DNA of 64,000 nucleotides from Phalacrocorax aristotelis (taxonomy: Eukaryota > Chordata > Aves > Suliformes > Phalacrocoracidae). Numbering within the stretch: position 1 is the first letter of the stretch; the number at the start of each line of letters is the position of its first letter. This document shows, piece after piece, positions 1 through 12,500 of the stretch. The notes under the pieces are model-generated. The model was not told where the DNA came from, did no database searches, and saw nothing but the letters and a program-made list of their open reading frames with translations. The DNA lies in the NCBI RefSeq assembly GCF_949628215.1, contig NC_134285.1, positions 26,550,797 through 26,614,796 on the forward strand, in the 5' to 3' direction. Made by a program: the position numbers and the translations under genes.

Positions 1-908
1 AGTAGGAATGTGTTCTGGCTGGGTTCTGTTGATTCAGCAAGGGTTAGACACACACACGCTTATTGATCCCAGAGAGCTCCCTGCTAAGTTAATTGTCTGG
101 AATTTTAACTGAGCTCTCAGCAAGTTTCAAAATCCATGTTGGCTGAAAGTGGGTGGGGGACCCAGAAAAAAAAAACAGGCTGCAAAACTGCAACTCCTCC
201 AGTTAAAAACCCCAGCAATTACTCTGATGAAAGGAAAAACTGCACCAGAGAATCCTTTTAACTAGATTCAGTGATTCCGACTTTGACACTACTGGAAATC
301 AGTGCTGGTAATCTCATGTGTGGAGCAGCAACATTTTCAGGGAGCTCTGTGAACCCAGTTTGACACATATAAACGTTACGGAGGTGAGGGTATCTCCTGC
401 AAGCTTCCTGCAGCCTCTAGGTCTGGCTCATCACAAAAATTTCCTGGTGTATTTACAAGAAGTTTTACCACGAGCTGTACTCGCCTGTGTTCCTGTAACT
501 GAATCCTGACCTGCTGCTGGTGCAGGCTACAGCTAACTTGGAGCTGCAGCTCACTCGACTCCCTGAATATGCATGAGGACTTCCCATGGCTCTGCACTGC
601 CCACCAAGCCCAACCTGCCTCCAGACTACGTCCAGCAGCAGTTTCCCCGGGTCATGAACAGGCTGCAGGGGTGATTCGGGGCAAACAGACAACTACAGCC
701 AAAGACACCCTTAAAATAACCTGTGACTACTTTCAAATAAAGCTCTGCTTTCCACCAAAGCGCCTGCACAACACCATCCCAGACCAACGTGGATGCTGCT
801 CCCCACCACCCAAGGCCCTCCAAGGCTTCCCATCACCCCGGCGGAAGCTCCACAATCCAGCCCCTGGAGGCACCCTGCAGGAGGGACGCTGCCCTGGCGT
901 TCGCCTAC
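1..908 (-). other. AXIN1: AXIN1 intron 2 (partial)
   Basis: This is intron sequence following AXIN1 exon 2; the intron opens with GTAGGC at 908-903 and continues past the left edge. I see no second exon, no conserved-looking block and no recognisable repeat beyond a short CA run near 50 and an A-run near 168. Confidence 0.7.
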
Positions 909-1786
909 CTGAACTCCCTCCCCTCACTGTATCGTAGAGCTGAGGCGGCGCGCTGGGTGGCCGTCTCCAGAAGCAGCTTCTGGGTGAGCCTGCTGGAAGG
1001 CGCTGAGTCCCTGCTGGCCTCAGGCTCGGCGTCTTGGTCACATTTCCACTCCTCATCCTCATTCAGAGTTGGCAGATAACCAGGTAGCCCTTTACCTGTC
1101 CCAGACCCTGAGCTTGGATCGCTATAAATTTTTGGACTTTCCCCACCTGTCCTTGTGTATTCCAAATAAATATCTGACTTAAGGAACAAAGGGTAGGTAT
1201 TGTCTTCTATCATGCACTGAATCTCTGTTTGGGCCTGGTCAAACATGTCAGGGTCAATCTGCAGTTTCATGACGCAGTCTTTGATGAAGCTTTTTGTGGC
1301 TGGTTTGATCTGCCGGGACACAATGCCATTGTTGTCGAGGATGTATTTTTTGTAAATAGCTTTTGCCAGCTTGAGTCTTTTTTCCTCATTAGACGTGCAC
1401 AGCTCCAGCTTCCTGAAGCCGCTGCAGGCAAACCAGAAGTCCAGGAGATCCGCACAGTCCTCCTGTTTCAGGAAAGTCCTGAAGAGGTTGATACCGTCTT
1501 GATCATCCAGCAAGGAGTGCAGCGACTCGGCCCACTTCAGGTAGGGTGGAGTTGGTGAAGCACTCCCTTCAGGCTCGTACCCCAAATCCAAATCAGAGCG
1601 CCTTGGTGTTGCTGTGGACGTCTCATTTCTAACCACGTCGCTTTTACCAGAGTAGAAACCATGGCTAACTGGCCTTGGATCCGTGGACACAAGTTCCCCC
1701 TCCTCACCAGGAACCGGTGGCCTTGGAGCATCTTCAGTAAAGCTTCCTCCAAGGTCCAAGGGGAAGCCTTTCCCCTGGATATTCAT
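909..1786 (-). CDS. AXIN1: AXIN1 coding exon 2 (partial gene, RGS domain)
   Basis: Axin-1 is the cytoplasmic scaffold of the beta-catenin destruction complex, binding APC, GSK3, CK1 and beta-catenin to limit Wnt signalling. This exon gives the first 292 codons plus two bases. The start is placed at [13 protein letters not shown] because it matches the known vertebrate N-terminus; the frame is open 15 codons further upstream, but that stretch is 5'UTR. Residues about 20-30 ([10 protein letters not shown]) match the tankyrase-binding segment. Residues about 88-211 form the RGS domain that binds APC SAMP repeats, beginning near [11 protein letters not shown] and ending near [14 protein letters not shown]. 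The exon ends RYSEGREF plus AG, then GTAGGC as donor. The acceptor is a TTTCAG ending at 1881, so 1787-1880 is 5'UTR. The GSK3-, beta-catenin- and DIX-coding exons lie left of the window. Identification is certain; only the exact start rests on homology. Confidence 0.96.
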
Positions 1787-1880
1787 TTTTCTGGTCCTTG
1801 CTTGTGCAGGAATAGTGGAGAATGAGGTCAAATCTCAAGTCACCAATATTTGTAGCTCCAGGGTGAATGAGTTTGTTTGG

Positions 1881-4025
1881 CTGAAACAGATGAGAAAAAA
1901 AGTAAAAAGTGAGTATCGCTGTAGATAAACACTCTAAGATTACAAACCACTAGTTTTGCTCTGCACCCTTACTGTATTAACACCTCTTTTTCAGCAGAAT
2001 CAATGGCAAGCCTCTCAGCAACTTCAGAGAGCAGAGAACTAGGCTCAAACTGGGCACCCTCTAAAAATGACAATTACAGAATATACCAAAAGTTTACATT
2101 CAGCATTTAGCATCACTGATACTATAGCTGGCACTATGCTAGAACAGCAGCCAATTTCACAACACTAGTGGTTTTACAGACCCTGGGATCTTGCAGTCTC
2201 CACATCCAAGACATCTATACTCAGGTACCACGTGGTGCCACAGGACACATACCATCTTCTGTGCTGCCATTAACTCCTCTACACAGCCTACCTGGACAGC
2301 ACATGCACCAGGTCATATTAAGGTAGCATGTTTTTATGTGGCCACCGATCTAGCAAATTCTCATCCCCAAACAGGAATTTAAGGCTTGTGAAAAAAATAT
2401 TTTGAAAGAATATCCAGTTAGTTCCGAAAGCGAGACTGCACCTTAATCAAACACAGGCGACTTTCATATGCTCAAGTGACATACCAGCACCACATTCCTC
2501 ACAAATCTCTGCATTTTAGAAATACGCTGTGTCGCCTTGTCTAACTCCAGGGAAATCCAGATGCATCATTAACCCCAATATTTTGGGCACCCGGACTGCA
2601 TGCTTGCTTCAAATGGGCATGTTAGCACAGGAGCTCAGGTCTGGCACTGGTTTTCGTAGACAGGCCGTTGAGAAAAGGTTCATTTACGCCAACAACATTG
2701 CATGCTGCAAGCCTGGGAAAACTTCAGGTCATCAAAAGCAGATGAGAAAACCACCTCAAGAAGGAAATCTGATCAAGTACGATGTTTTTAAATAAGACCA
2801 ACAAGTCAATGCGGAGTATGGGAAGCATAGGGGAAGGAGGGCAAGGCCAATCCCTGGGCCAAGACTTCTGCTGCTCTACAAGGCAACTTCATGGTTTAAC
2901 GACAGTAGCAAAAGTCTTGTTTTACAAACAGAATCAGCTTCAAAGCCCCCAGTACTGCAAAGTACCAACTGCCCAACAAATTACTCCTTGCGCTGCCTTG
3001 ACCCAATTGCATGTGAAAACATACTAGGGAAGACGCATTTTACCTCGGCCTCCCTCTCAAAGCTCACCCCACTACAATGAATGCATCGTCGGGATGCTTT
3101 GCCATTTTCCCCCCATTCCCTCTCCCCGCTGAACCAAGAACCGCCACCTATGCCGTACCGTCCTTACAGCCCACCTGCACATCGCAAAATAAGCTCAGCC
3201 AGACCAAGAGCTGCCGTCGAGCACGGCCGGGCCCTGCGTGCCCAACCTGTGCCGTGCAGCCACAGGAGCCAGTGCCGCCCTCGCGGTCCAAGCTGCCCGC
3301 AGCATGCAGCCGCTGCCCTGGCACCACGGAATGGGGCTGGGTTTTTTTGCACCATAATGCGTTTCTGTGTCGTTTTCACTTCGCTTATGGATGAGAGCAC
3401 TGGGGCTCGCACCCACCTCCCCGGTGAAGGTCCCCAGCTACCCCTGCCTGGGTGCTGGGGACCCACTTGGGGCAGCCCCCCTTGGGGCAGCGGTCCCTCA
3501 GCCATGTCGGTCATTGTTGCGGCGAGCGGCTCCCGCCGCTCGTCCCGGCGGGGTTGGGGGATCCCGCCGAGAGCAGGGGAGCTCCGGACAGAGACAGCGG
3601 GGACGAGGGATGCGCCCGGCGGCCCCTCTACCCCCGGGGGACCCCCCGCCTCACGGCCCCTGGCAGAGACAGCCCCGCCGCCGGGCCCCCGCCGCCCCGC
3701 GGGAGGCGCCGGGCCTGGGCAGGCTCCGCGGGGGGCCCCGGCGCTGACAGGGCACCGCGCCGGGCCCCCCGCCGCCCCCGGGCAACTTCGGGGGAGGCGA
3801 GCCGGGTGGACCCCCCCCGCTGCCGCCGCCGCCGCCGCCAGCCCCGTGTTCGCCCTCCGCGGCGCGGCCCGGCCCGTGGCCGCCCACCCCCCGCCCTCCC
3901 GCGCCTAGGGCGGCCTAGCCAGCTCGGCGGCGCCCGCCGCGGCCCCACTCCTCCCGCCCGGCGGCGGCCTCCGGCGCGGCCTCGGCGCAGGGCCTGGGCT
4001 CGGGGCCGCCTCCCCGCTCACTCAC
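1881..4025 (-). other. AXIN1: AXIN1 intron 1
   Basis: About 2.1 kb between the presumed noncoding exon 1 donor (GTGAGTGAG reading down from 4025) and the exon 2 acceptor. No repeat is recognised in its low-coordinate half. From about 3450 upward it becomes very GC-rich and merges with the CpG island. No other exon is seen. Confidence 0.6.
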
Positions 4026-4470
4026 CCGCACGGAGCAGCGGCGGCGGCGGCGGCGCGGGGCCCGGCCCATGCGGCTCAGCAACGGCGGGACGGGGCGGCG
4101 GGCGGCGGCGGGGCGGCGGCACAAAGCGGGCGGCCCGGGACGCCCATGGCCGCGGCCGCTGGCTTGTGGCGGCGACAGGGAGAGAGGAGCAGCGAGCCCC
4201 GCACCGCTCCGCTCCGCCTGCGCCGCTGCCTTCCCAGCGTCGGGGAGAGCGGCTCAGCCGCGCCCCCCGCGCCCCCGGACGGTACTGCGGGACCGGCACC
4301 CGGCCGCGGGGGCGGAGCGGGCCGGGCCCGGCCCGGCCCGGCCCGGGGGAGGCGGCACTGGGGCACACCGGGGGGGCCAGGGCAGGCGGGGGCCAGGCGG
4401 GAGGCAGCGGCCCCGGCATCTACCGCTCGCTGCTCGGCCGGCGGGGAGGCTTAGGCCGGCTCCCCGCCCC
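3480..4470 (-). promoter_or_regulatory. AXIN1: CpG-island promoter and noncoding exon 1 of AXIN1
   Basis: A very GC- and CpG-rich block of about 1 kb lies where AXIN1 transcription should begin. A strong minus-strand donor, CGG followed by GTGAGTGAG, ends a candidate 5'UTR exon at 4026. A GCG/CGC triplet run (4036-4055) would lie just inside that exon, and five GCCCG pentamers sit at 4322-4346. No TATA box is evident, as expected for a housekeeping CpG promoter. Transcription start sites cannot be fixed from sequence. The long open frames across the island result from its lack of AT-rich stops. Confidence 0.7.
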
Positions 4471-5590
4471 AGGAGGCCTCGAGCCCCGCGGAGCCCCCAG
4501 CACATGGCCGAGGGTCCGGGCAGGGCGCCGAGGGTTCCCAGCAGAGCCCCAGCTGGGCTGGCGCCTCGCCCAAGGGCTGAGCAGCTCCAGGGCTCTGTCT
4601 TGCTCTGGCCAAGAGGAGCCCACCGGAGGTCCTCCAAGCATCCCGGGCAGGGACAACCTGGAAGAGGGTTAGGCATTGGAGACCGCCAAGGCCTGGCTTG
4701 GCTCGGCTCGTCAGGGAAAGGCAGCCACCCTCAAAGCTGCCACGGGCCTCTACTGCTCCGTGCAGGATTGAACGACAGTGTCTTCAGCCAAGCTCTGCTC
4801 GGGAAAGACCGCACACTAGTGGGCCCGGGGATGGACAAGTGCGGCGGCTGCTCCACCAGCAGCTCTTGCCTCCACGAACAACTAAAGCTGGTTTAGAAAC
4901 CGCAGCGTGTCTCCCGCTTCTCTGAGCAGGGCAATTTGGCGGCGGGAAGAAATAAGGGGACTCGCCAAGAGGTGGCACTGTATGGACTGAAATGGGTCAA
5001 ACAACATGGAGACTCCCGAGAAAGGCGGTGGGGAGCGTGTCTTATCCCGAGAGGGAGCTTCTGGCCAGGCAGGGTGCGCTGGCACTGAGTGTGCAGTGCT
5101 GACCCAGGGTGACGGGGGACGTTGCAGAAGGATTACCAGATGCAGAGACCAAACGAGAGTAGCTTGATGGGGAGATGCAAAGACTGTTTCTTCCCTCGAA
5201 AGTGATGGTAGCCTCAGCCCTGGGACTGAGCTAGGCAGATCCCCAGGTACCATCCTGAAAGCTGAACACGCAAGCAAGCCCCAAGACAGTCCTCTAAAAA
5301 TCAGAAACAACTCAGAAAGATTTCAGATAGGGATAGTTTCTGGGTTTTGGTGCAATTATTCGACCATATGTGCCTGTTTCCGTGCATTTAGGCAACACTT
5401 TCAGAAACATACAGCATTTTTTCCCAGCTCTCTGAAACGCACAGAAGTTCACCCTGGGCGGTGGCACTCCCCTTCCTGCCCCGGCATAGAGCCCAGCAGG
5501 ATGGTGCAGCTCTTTGCGCTCTTTCATGTGAATGATGCTTGGAGCTGATTTACATGTAGCAGTGCCACACTGATCTCAGGCATAATACTA
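4471..5590. other. Intergenic stretch upstream of AXIN1
   Basis: The sequence drops from CpG-rich to ordinary composition. I recognise no exon, repeat or regulatory motif cluster here. Confidence 0.5.
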
Positions 5591-5599
5591 GAAAAGCTC

Positions 5600-6560
5600 A
5601 TGTGGGATTCAGCTGGTAAAGAATTAAAGGATGGGAATATAATTAATGCAATCAGCCTGGTTTCTAGAAAATAGCTCTTGTCAAACTCTGATGTCATCCT
5701 TTGAGGAGATTACAAGTTTGGCTGATAAAGGCTATGGCATAGAAATAATAGACCTGGACTCTTCAGGCATGTCACTTAATCCATATAGTATTCTGATTAA
5801 AAATTAGCACAATACAACATCAAGAGAGACACCTTAAAGGGGCTGGGAGCTGGCAAACAAACAGCCATCAATGGGGAATCCCTGCAGAATGGGAGCACTC
5901 TCAGTGGGTGTCCGGGGCTTGGATGGGAAGCCCGGTGCTATTCAGCACTTACATCAATGGTCTAGAAATAGATTAAAAAGCCCTGCTGAGAAAAATGCCG
6001 GGGCCAGGGAAATGAGAGGGGCAGGAGACATGGACGAGGTCAAGACAGCTGTAGAAAGCTTCAGAAGCTGAGTCCTGGGCAAATAAAACATGGTTGAATC
6101 TGAGCAGCTGCATTAGGATCCCTTTGCTGAGCACAGGGCCCTTCTGCTGGAAACCCACGCTCTGCCAAGGATGTGCTGGGGCTGGGGGGTGGGGGGCAGT
6201 TAGGAGACACAAGGGACAGGGCGGGAGCAACAGACTCCCCACGGGGGATGTCCTGGCCAGGACTGAGCTGGGTGCTACAGCAAAAAGGGTACCAGCATCT
6301 GCATTTCAGAAAGGTTGCTGAGAAATTAGATGGTGGAGAAGAGTTAAAACTGATCCCTGCTTTGCAGGGGGATGCCTGAGAACCACAGCCTCCTTAGCTA
6401 GTTCAAAGGAGGCCCAGAGATGCCTCGATTATAGTGCTTAAGCAGCTTCATGGGTGAGAGACGATCAGGCATTAAGAGAGCTTTTCATCTCCCAGAGAAA
6501 GGCCCAGCAAGATTTCATGGCCCGCTCTAAGTTTGCATGAGAAACCAGAGATAGATTTCT
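5600..6560 (+). repeat. Ancient CR1/L3-type LINE relic
   Basis: The stretch follows the reverse-transcriptase part and 3' region of CR1-superfamily LINEs on the plus strand. Phrases such as 'agcctggtttctagaaaata', 'gaggagattacaagtttggc' and 'cactcagtgggtgtccggg' occur in the family order. Many indels and stops show it is old. The part after 6110 is a weaker match. Confidence 0.6.
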
Positions 6561-9500
6561 CTGTGGCAAGTGGGGGGTGGAGGGGGTGAGTGTGCGGAAT
6601 TTGGGTGCACCAGGATGCAGGTAGCTGAAGTGCCAGGGCCTGGTGTGCCCCAGGGCTGCTTTTTCCTCCTCGGGGCCAGGCTGGGCCAGGGTGGGGAGAG
6701 AAGTGCCAGGGGCTTCGTTTGCACCCACCAGCTCCCAGCTGCATTCTCCCAGCTCAGGGGACACAGCCTGGGGTGAGAAACCAGCTCCAGCCCAGCCAGT
6801 GGGTCTCTTCTAGCCACCCAGGATCACTGTGTGTACGTTCCATCCTTGAGCCAGAGAAAGTGGAGCCAGTGCTGCCTTGTCCAGCAAAGGCAGCTGCCCC
6901 TTTGTGGGCTGGAGGAGGCAAATTCCCTGCAGGCTGATGCCAAGCCCTCCCAATGTCTCACAATTTTCTGGTCCTCTAGCAGGGCTGAGCGGGGCTGGGA
7001 GAGCCTCAGGGTCCCTCTGGAGCCCCCTCCCTGCCTTTCACACCTCATTTCACCCACACCGAGGAGCCTGGTCCATGTGCTTTCCCAAGGGCCAACATCA
7101 GCTACTTCCAGATTTACCTGGGGATATCAAACAGGTGAAAAACTAAACCGAGCATCCCCTTGCAGGGGAATCAGCCTGCGAGGTCTATCAAAAAAGGGAC
7201 CAATGAACAAGACCGGGTCATTTCTCCCTTCTTCATCAGTTGGTAGCGTGGTTCTGCCTTATTCCTCCCCAAAACTGCCACAGCTGAGATGCAGCAGTGT
7301 TTTGGTGCAGACCTCATGTCAGCCTGCAGCCAAGACTATTCCCTGTGCAAGCCTGGGATGCTGTACGCTTCCCAGCTCCTGATGCACACATTCATTTCTG
7401 CCTGGAAGAGCCAGCAAATGCTAGTGACATAGGAATTGCTCTCAGCCTTTGGTCTAAAGGGCCTGGGGCTGTATCCAAGCAGCCTGACACTGTGCACACA
7501 ATGGTTGCATGGTGCGATTTGCAGAGCCTCCCTGCAAGCCCTTCACTCCTATCTCTCAGAGCTACAAAGGGATGCTTTCTGCTAGCACCGTCAGTTCCCT
7601 GCCAGGTTGGCTTGGGAGCTGCAAGCCTTCCAGCATCAGTTCTGCAGAGGCTGAGAGTGCTTGGTTCAGCTTCAGTACTGACAATATTAACCTCAAATGA
7701 ATTCTCCTTTTTGTAGTGACTCACCAGCTTCCCCAAAGCAAGGTGGGCCTGACCCAGTGGTGATGTTTGACAGCTGGTGGGCTGTTAGCATCCAGAGTAC
7801 CTTTCTACCGGCAGAGATGTGTGAGGGTGAGAGCCGGTGTCCCTCTGGTGCAGGCAGCTTCAGGATGAAGCGCACTAGATGGTGCTGTTCAACCTTTGGC
7901 TGTGATTTAAAAGGACCCTGCAAGGTCTTAAATGGTACTGAATTTTGGTTTTATTTGAAAACCTTTTTGAAACTGGAAGACAACTAGAAATACCCCAAAG
8001 TGTGAGGTCCTAAACTGATTGCTGGTGGAGGCAAAGGGCAGCTCACCCTCAGAGGGACCATCTGCGTACCACATCCCCTCCTCGTGCCTGGACCACCCTC
8101 ATTTCTGTGGCACGAGTTGGGGTATGACTACCTGAGCAGTGATAGCAGAAGTGGCTTCCAAGAAAAAAATGTCCCGTGGTGGAAAAGGCTGATAGCTCTC
8201 TCTTGGACCACTGCAAGATGCCACTTGCAAAGCAGAAGGAAGAAAATGTATTATCAGTCAAAGTAAAAGTATTGGCATTGTGGCACCAGTAACCAAGGGC
8301 AACCTGAAGAGCCCAACTGGGACAAGACACCTGCAGCCCAGTGGCACTGCTGTGGCGGTGGCAAGCAAGCAGAGCCACAGGACATGGCTGGCAGGAGAAC
8401 AAAGCAGAGAAGCAGCCAGGGGTATGGAAGGGCTGGGAGCTCCTGCCTTGCCAGGCCGGGAGGGACAGAGCATGGGCAGCGAGGATGCCCATGGGCACCT
8501 GTGCAATGAGCTGGGGGTGAAAGCTGAAGCGGGCAATGCAAACACATGGCATCCCTTCTTGTAGGGGGCACTGGTCTAAAGATATCTCCCCATCCTGGCA
8601 ATGTCAGCCCCCAATGACATCCGCGGAGCAGCAGGAGCCGCTTTCCAAGTCCCCATGGTGCAGGTCCTGTGGGCAGCCTGACATACCTCCTGTTTTGGAT
8701 TCCCCACCTCAAAAGAGGCAAACACACCCAAATTTGTCAGCTTGCCTTGGATTTGCCTCTAGTGCTTGTCAAAGAGGGTGGCACACCATTTGGACACAAA
8801 ACTTGTGCCTTTTTGCTCAGATGCTGCTCTTTTATAAAGCCCATGCCTGAGCCTGCTGCTCTGGGCAGATGTGAAGAGTGTGGGGCTCAGCTGCTCTGGG
8901 CGCTGGGGTTCTTCCCCTCCAGCAAAATCATCCCAGTTTCCCAATCCATTCCCATTCCCATATGGGTGCTTGCTTGCAAATCCCCAGGGTTGCCAGGGGT
9001 CCCCAGGCCTCCCTCCTCACAGGTACAGGGCTGGAGTGGGTGGATGGGGCAAAGGTTTTACTGCTCACGTGACAAATAAGAAAAACATCAGCCCTCCAGC
9101 CAGGGTGGCCTCCTTCCAGGAACATAAGGGCAGGAGGGCCTGGACCAGCAGTTTTTGCAGCTGCCAGCATTTGCCTGTGGTGGTGCAGATGCCTGTACAG
9201 CAGAGGGAAGCCCCATGATGCATTACCCAGAGCCTCTGTAGCGTCCTGGCACCCTGATCTGTTCTCCCCAGGGTCTTGTTCTGCCTTCAGCCCTGACAGC
9301 ATCCCTGCTTGATGTTTCCCTTTTTCCCTGCCCTGGCATCAGCCTCCTTTCCTCAGCTCAGCTTTGTCTTCCCCTGCCAGATTACAGAGCCCCTAAACCT
9401 GGTGTTTCTCCCAAAAAAGGTTACAGGTGAGTTCATGCCGGATGAGCTGATTACCCAATAGCTGGCCAGCTATTTCTTTCACACAGTGACAATGCCTTGG

Positions 9501-12500
9501 GGTAAGTGCAATCTCCTTCTAGAAAATTGTCTGTAATTGAATGGACCGTCCAATGATGTGCTAGGGGTTGCATAAAACCTACAACAAAAGGTGTGGGACT
9601 GAGGCTAAAAGTGAGATTTAAGGTGGAAATTCAAGTCCTTCAATTTTGAAATCACCTGGGCAGGGACCTAGCTGCTTCTGGGATGCTGCTCAGGATGGGA
9701 GTGGGCACTGGGCAGCTGCTGAGCCCATCCCTGCTCAGTGGTGAGGATGAACAAGTGCCCCAGCCCAGCCCGGGCAAGGAGCCAGTGCTGCTGCTCTGGG
9801 CCATGGTGCAGGAGACAAATGCACGAGCCAGCGCCAGGACCTCAGCATCCCCCTGGCCTACTACCTGGCTCCTATGCCACTTTTGAGGAAGAGTTGCCCA
9901 TGTTTAGCAGAGCAGAGAGTCTGCCAGACCCTTGCTGTGTCTGAGATCCTGTGACTCCCCCGGTTTTGATCAATCCTCTCTGCCAAAAGCCATCACGCAC
10001 ACACTTGGCCAGCATCGCCGATGCCCAATGTTCTTCATCACTGGCCAGTGAAGGCAGGCTCCCCCATGTGATGTCCCACCCCATGCGCCTTCCCACACCC
10101 ACCTTTGGGGTCCGCCCCAGGCCTGTGCCCCGCATGCCTGCCTCTCCATGTTCCAGACCACCAGGCTCGCTGCTCCTCTCGGGGGGCTGGAGGTGGGACA
10201 CCGTCCATGCACATCCCAGCAGCACCGCTCTGCAGAGAGAAGAGATGTCAGCTCATCCCTGCTGGGACCACCCTGCCCAAGAGATGCTTGCAGGGGAGCC
10301 AGGCCAGGTGGGCACACCCTCCAGTGCCCACCTCCAGGAGGGAGTCCTGCTCCCATGGTCCTGAAAGGACACACTTCATATCTTGGCCCTCCATGAGATG
10401 GAGAAGTCTGGAGCGGGCTCTGCTCTGCCCCAAGCCATCCTGGGACTGTCCCATCCCTGAGTGCGGGGGCTCTGGAGCAGTTAGCACTACAGAAATGGTC
10501 CCACCTTACAGAGCCAGGGCAGGAGGGAGCAGTGGCATTGGGAAGGCGGGATGGGGGGATGTCCCTGTCCCTGGTCCCCAAGCCCCACTGCAGACCCAGG
10601 GTTCACCCACCTGCCCCAGAGCATTGCTCGTTCCCCCTCTGCAGCTGCTGCTCTGGCATCCCTGCAGCAGGATGGGATGAGGTAGGCACACAGTGGGCAT
10701 TGTCCCCACCCAGGGAGGAATGCAGGGTGCGGCTGGTGGCTCACATAGTCAACACCTGCATTGAGACAGCTGGTCCCTGCCAGCAGGTTTGTCCCAGAGC
10801 AGCCCATATTAATTCAACCTGTTTGATCCTGGTGGGAGAGGCATATCTCCTTTATCCAGCCATCAGTGATCCCAACCAGCTGGGCTACAGGGGGTTAAGG
10901 GAAGGCTGATACCAAGAGTCCTGCTAGAAATATCAGTTGTTACGCTCTTGCAGATCTGTTTTGCAACACTGAGATCTTCTGGTTTAGGTGTGATCACTAG
11001 CCTGGCTGGTGAAAGCAAGCTCAGCGATGTCTTGATGTCTGTTCTACAGCCTTGCAGACTTCCAGCCTGAGTGTTTTGATATGATCCCTATCAGCAATCT
11101 GGCTTGGGGAGCAAGTGCTTGTCCCCACACTCCTGGCTCACCCATCCTGGAGGGTCAGGTCTCCCAGGGAGCTGTCAAAAAGTTTTGTGATAAGTCAGGT
11201 CTATTGACCATGTTTTGGCCAACATCTGGTGACGAGGTGGTGGCCAGCTGGATGCATGCTGCTGATTTTTCAGCTCTTGCCTGGGATGAGGCTCACTGAT
11301 GGTGCATCTGCTTTGATGAGGTTCTTTCCAGAGATGTGGAAGATGGTCAATGAACTCTCTATCATGCAATTTTGGTTTATTGTGAGTCCACCTAGTGGCC
11401 CATGGGGTTATGGGCAGCTTTGCTGGGTACGGTGAGGCTTGTGAGGATGCCTCAGAAACACTTATGCACCCAGGACAAATTCTGGAAATCATTTTGCCTG
11501 CACACACACCTGACAAGTACAGTTCAGGTCTCAGCTCACCATGTCCTTCTCCAGGACAGCTCCCAGACCATGAAGTGACAACAGCAGCTGAGATTGTGGC
11601 TGGTGTGCACCAGTCCAAAACCCAGCCAGACCTTGGCTGGGGCAAAGGATCCTTGTGTTCACATTGGGTGCTGCTGAGGGCAGCCCCATGGCATTTTCAC
11701 CCTTTATTTCTCCTGCAGAGTGGTTTTCCTTGCTGCTTCATGCCTCTTAGACAGGGCATTAGATGCCCCAGATGCTCCTCTGAAAGATGCTGTGTCCTGG
11801 AAAAGATCAGCTCTGAGTGCTCAGGCAGGCCAGCAGCTGGGCTGGGAAGCTGTTTGCAGCTAATTGCCAGTAACAGGCTTCTGGTGGCTGCCCACCAGCA
11901 GGCAGGACAGCTGCGCTCATGGGAAGTCACACCCTGCCGGCCAGAGTCCTCGCTGGGCTCTTCTGTGGCACGGTGTGCTGCACCAAGGGACCAGGTTCTG
12001 CTCCAGGCCAGGGGGACAAGCCAGCCCCAGCTGGGGGACCCCTAGTCCTGGCAGAGCACTTCTGGGAGCCCTCTGCTCTTCCAGCTCTCTGGTAACACAG
12101 CCACAGACCTTTCTGGCATCTCTCCCTACCCCTGCTGGGACTCCAGCTTCCAGCACCCCTTTCCCAACCTCCTGCTTCCCAGCAGCACCTCTAAACCCTC
12201 CAGCCTCGGGTGGGGGTTGCCCTCCTTTGCTATCTCCCCTGTGTGGTGGCCTTTCCTCAGAGCAACCATCCTGCACCCTTCTCCCCAGCAATGGCCAACC
12301 TTCCTGGCTGAGCTGGTGGATGGGACCCCTGCACTGCTCCGTCACCAGCACCCAACCAGGGCAGCAGGGCTGCACCACCTCTGGGAAAGGAGGTTTCTCT
12401 GCAGGGTTCCTCTTCCATGGTGGGAGTGAGGTCCTAGGCGTGGCACCAGGAGAGGCTCTGCACTGCTGGATGCCTGCTGAGGTCCTGACCAGTTAAGCCA

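Noticed and set aside
3452-4672. Open frame of 406 codons on the plus strand, with others across the AXIN1 CpG island
   Set aside because: Low-complexity Pro/Arg/Gly/Ala translation caused by GC-rich sequence lacking stop codons; overlapping frames on both strands are equally open and none resembles a protein family.
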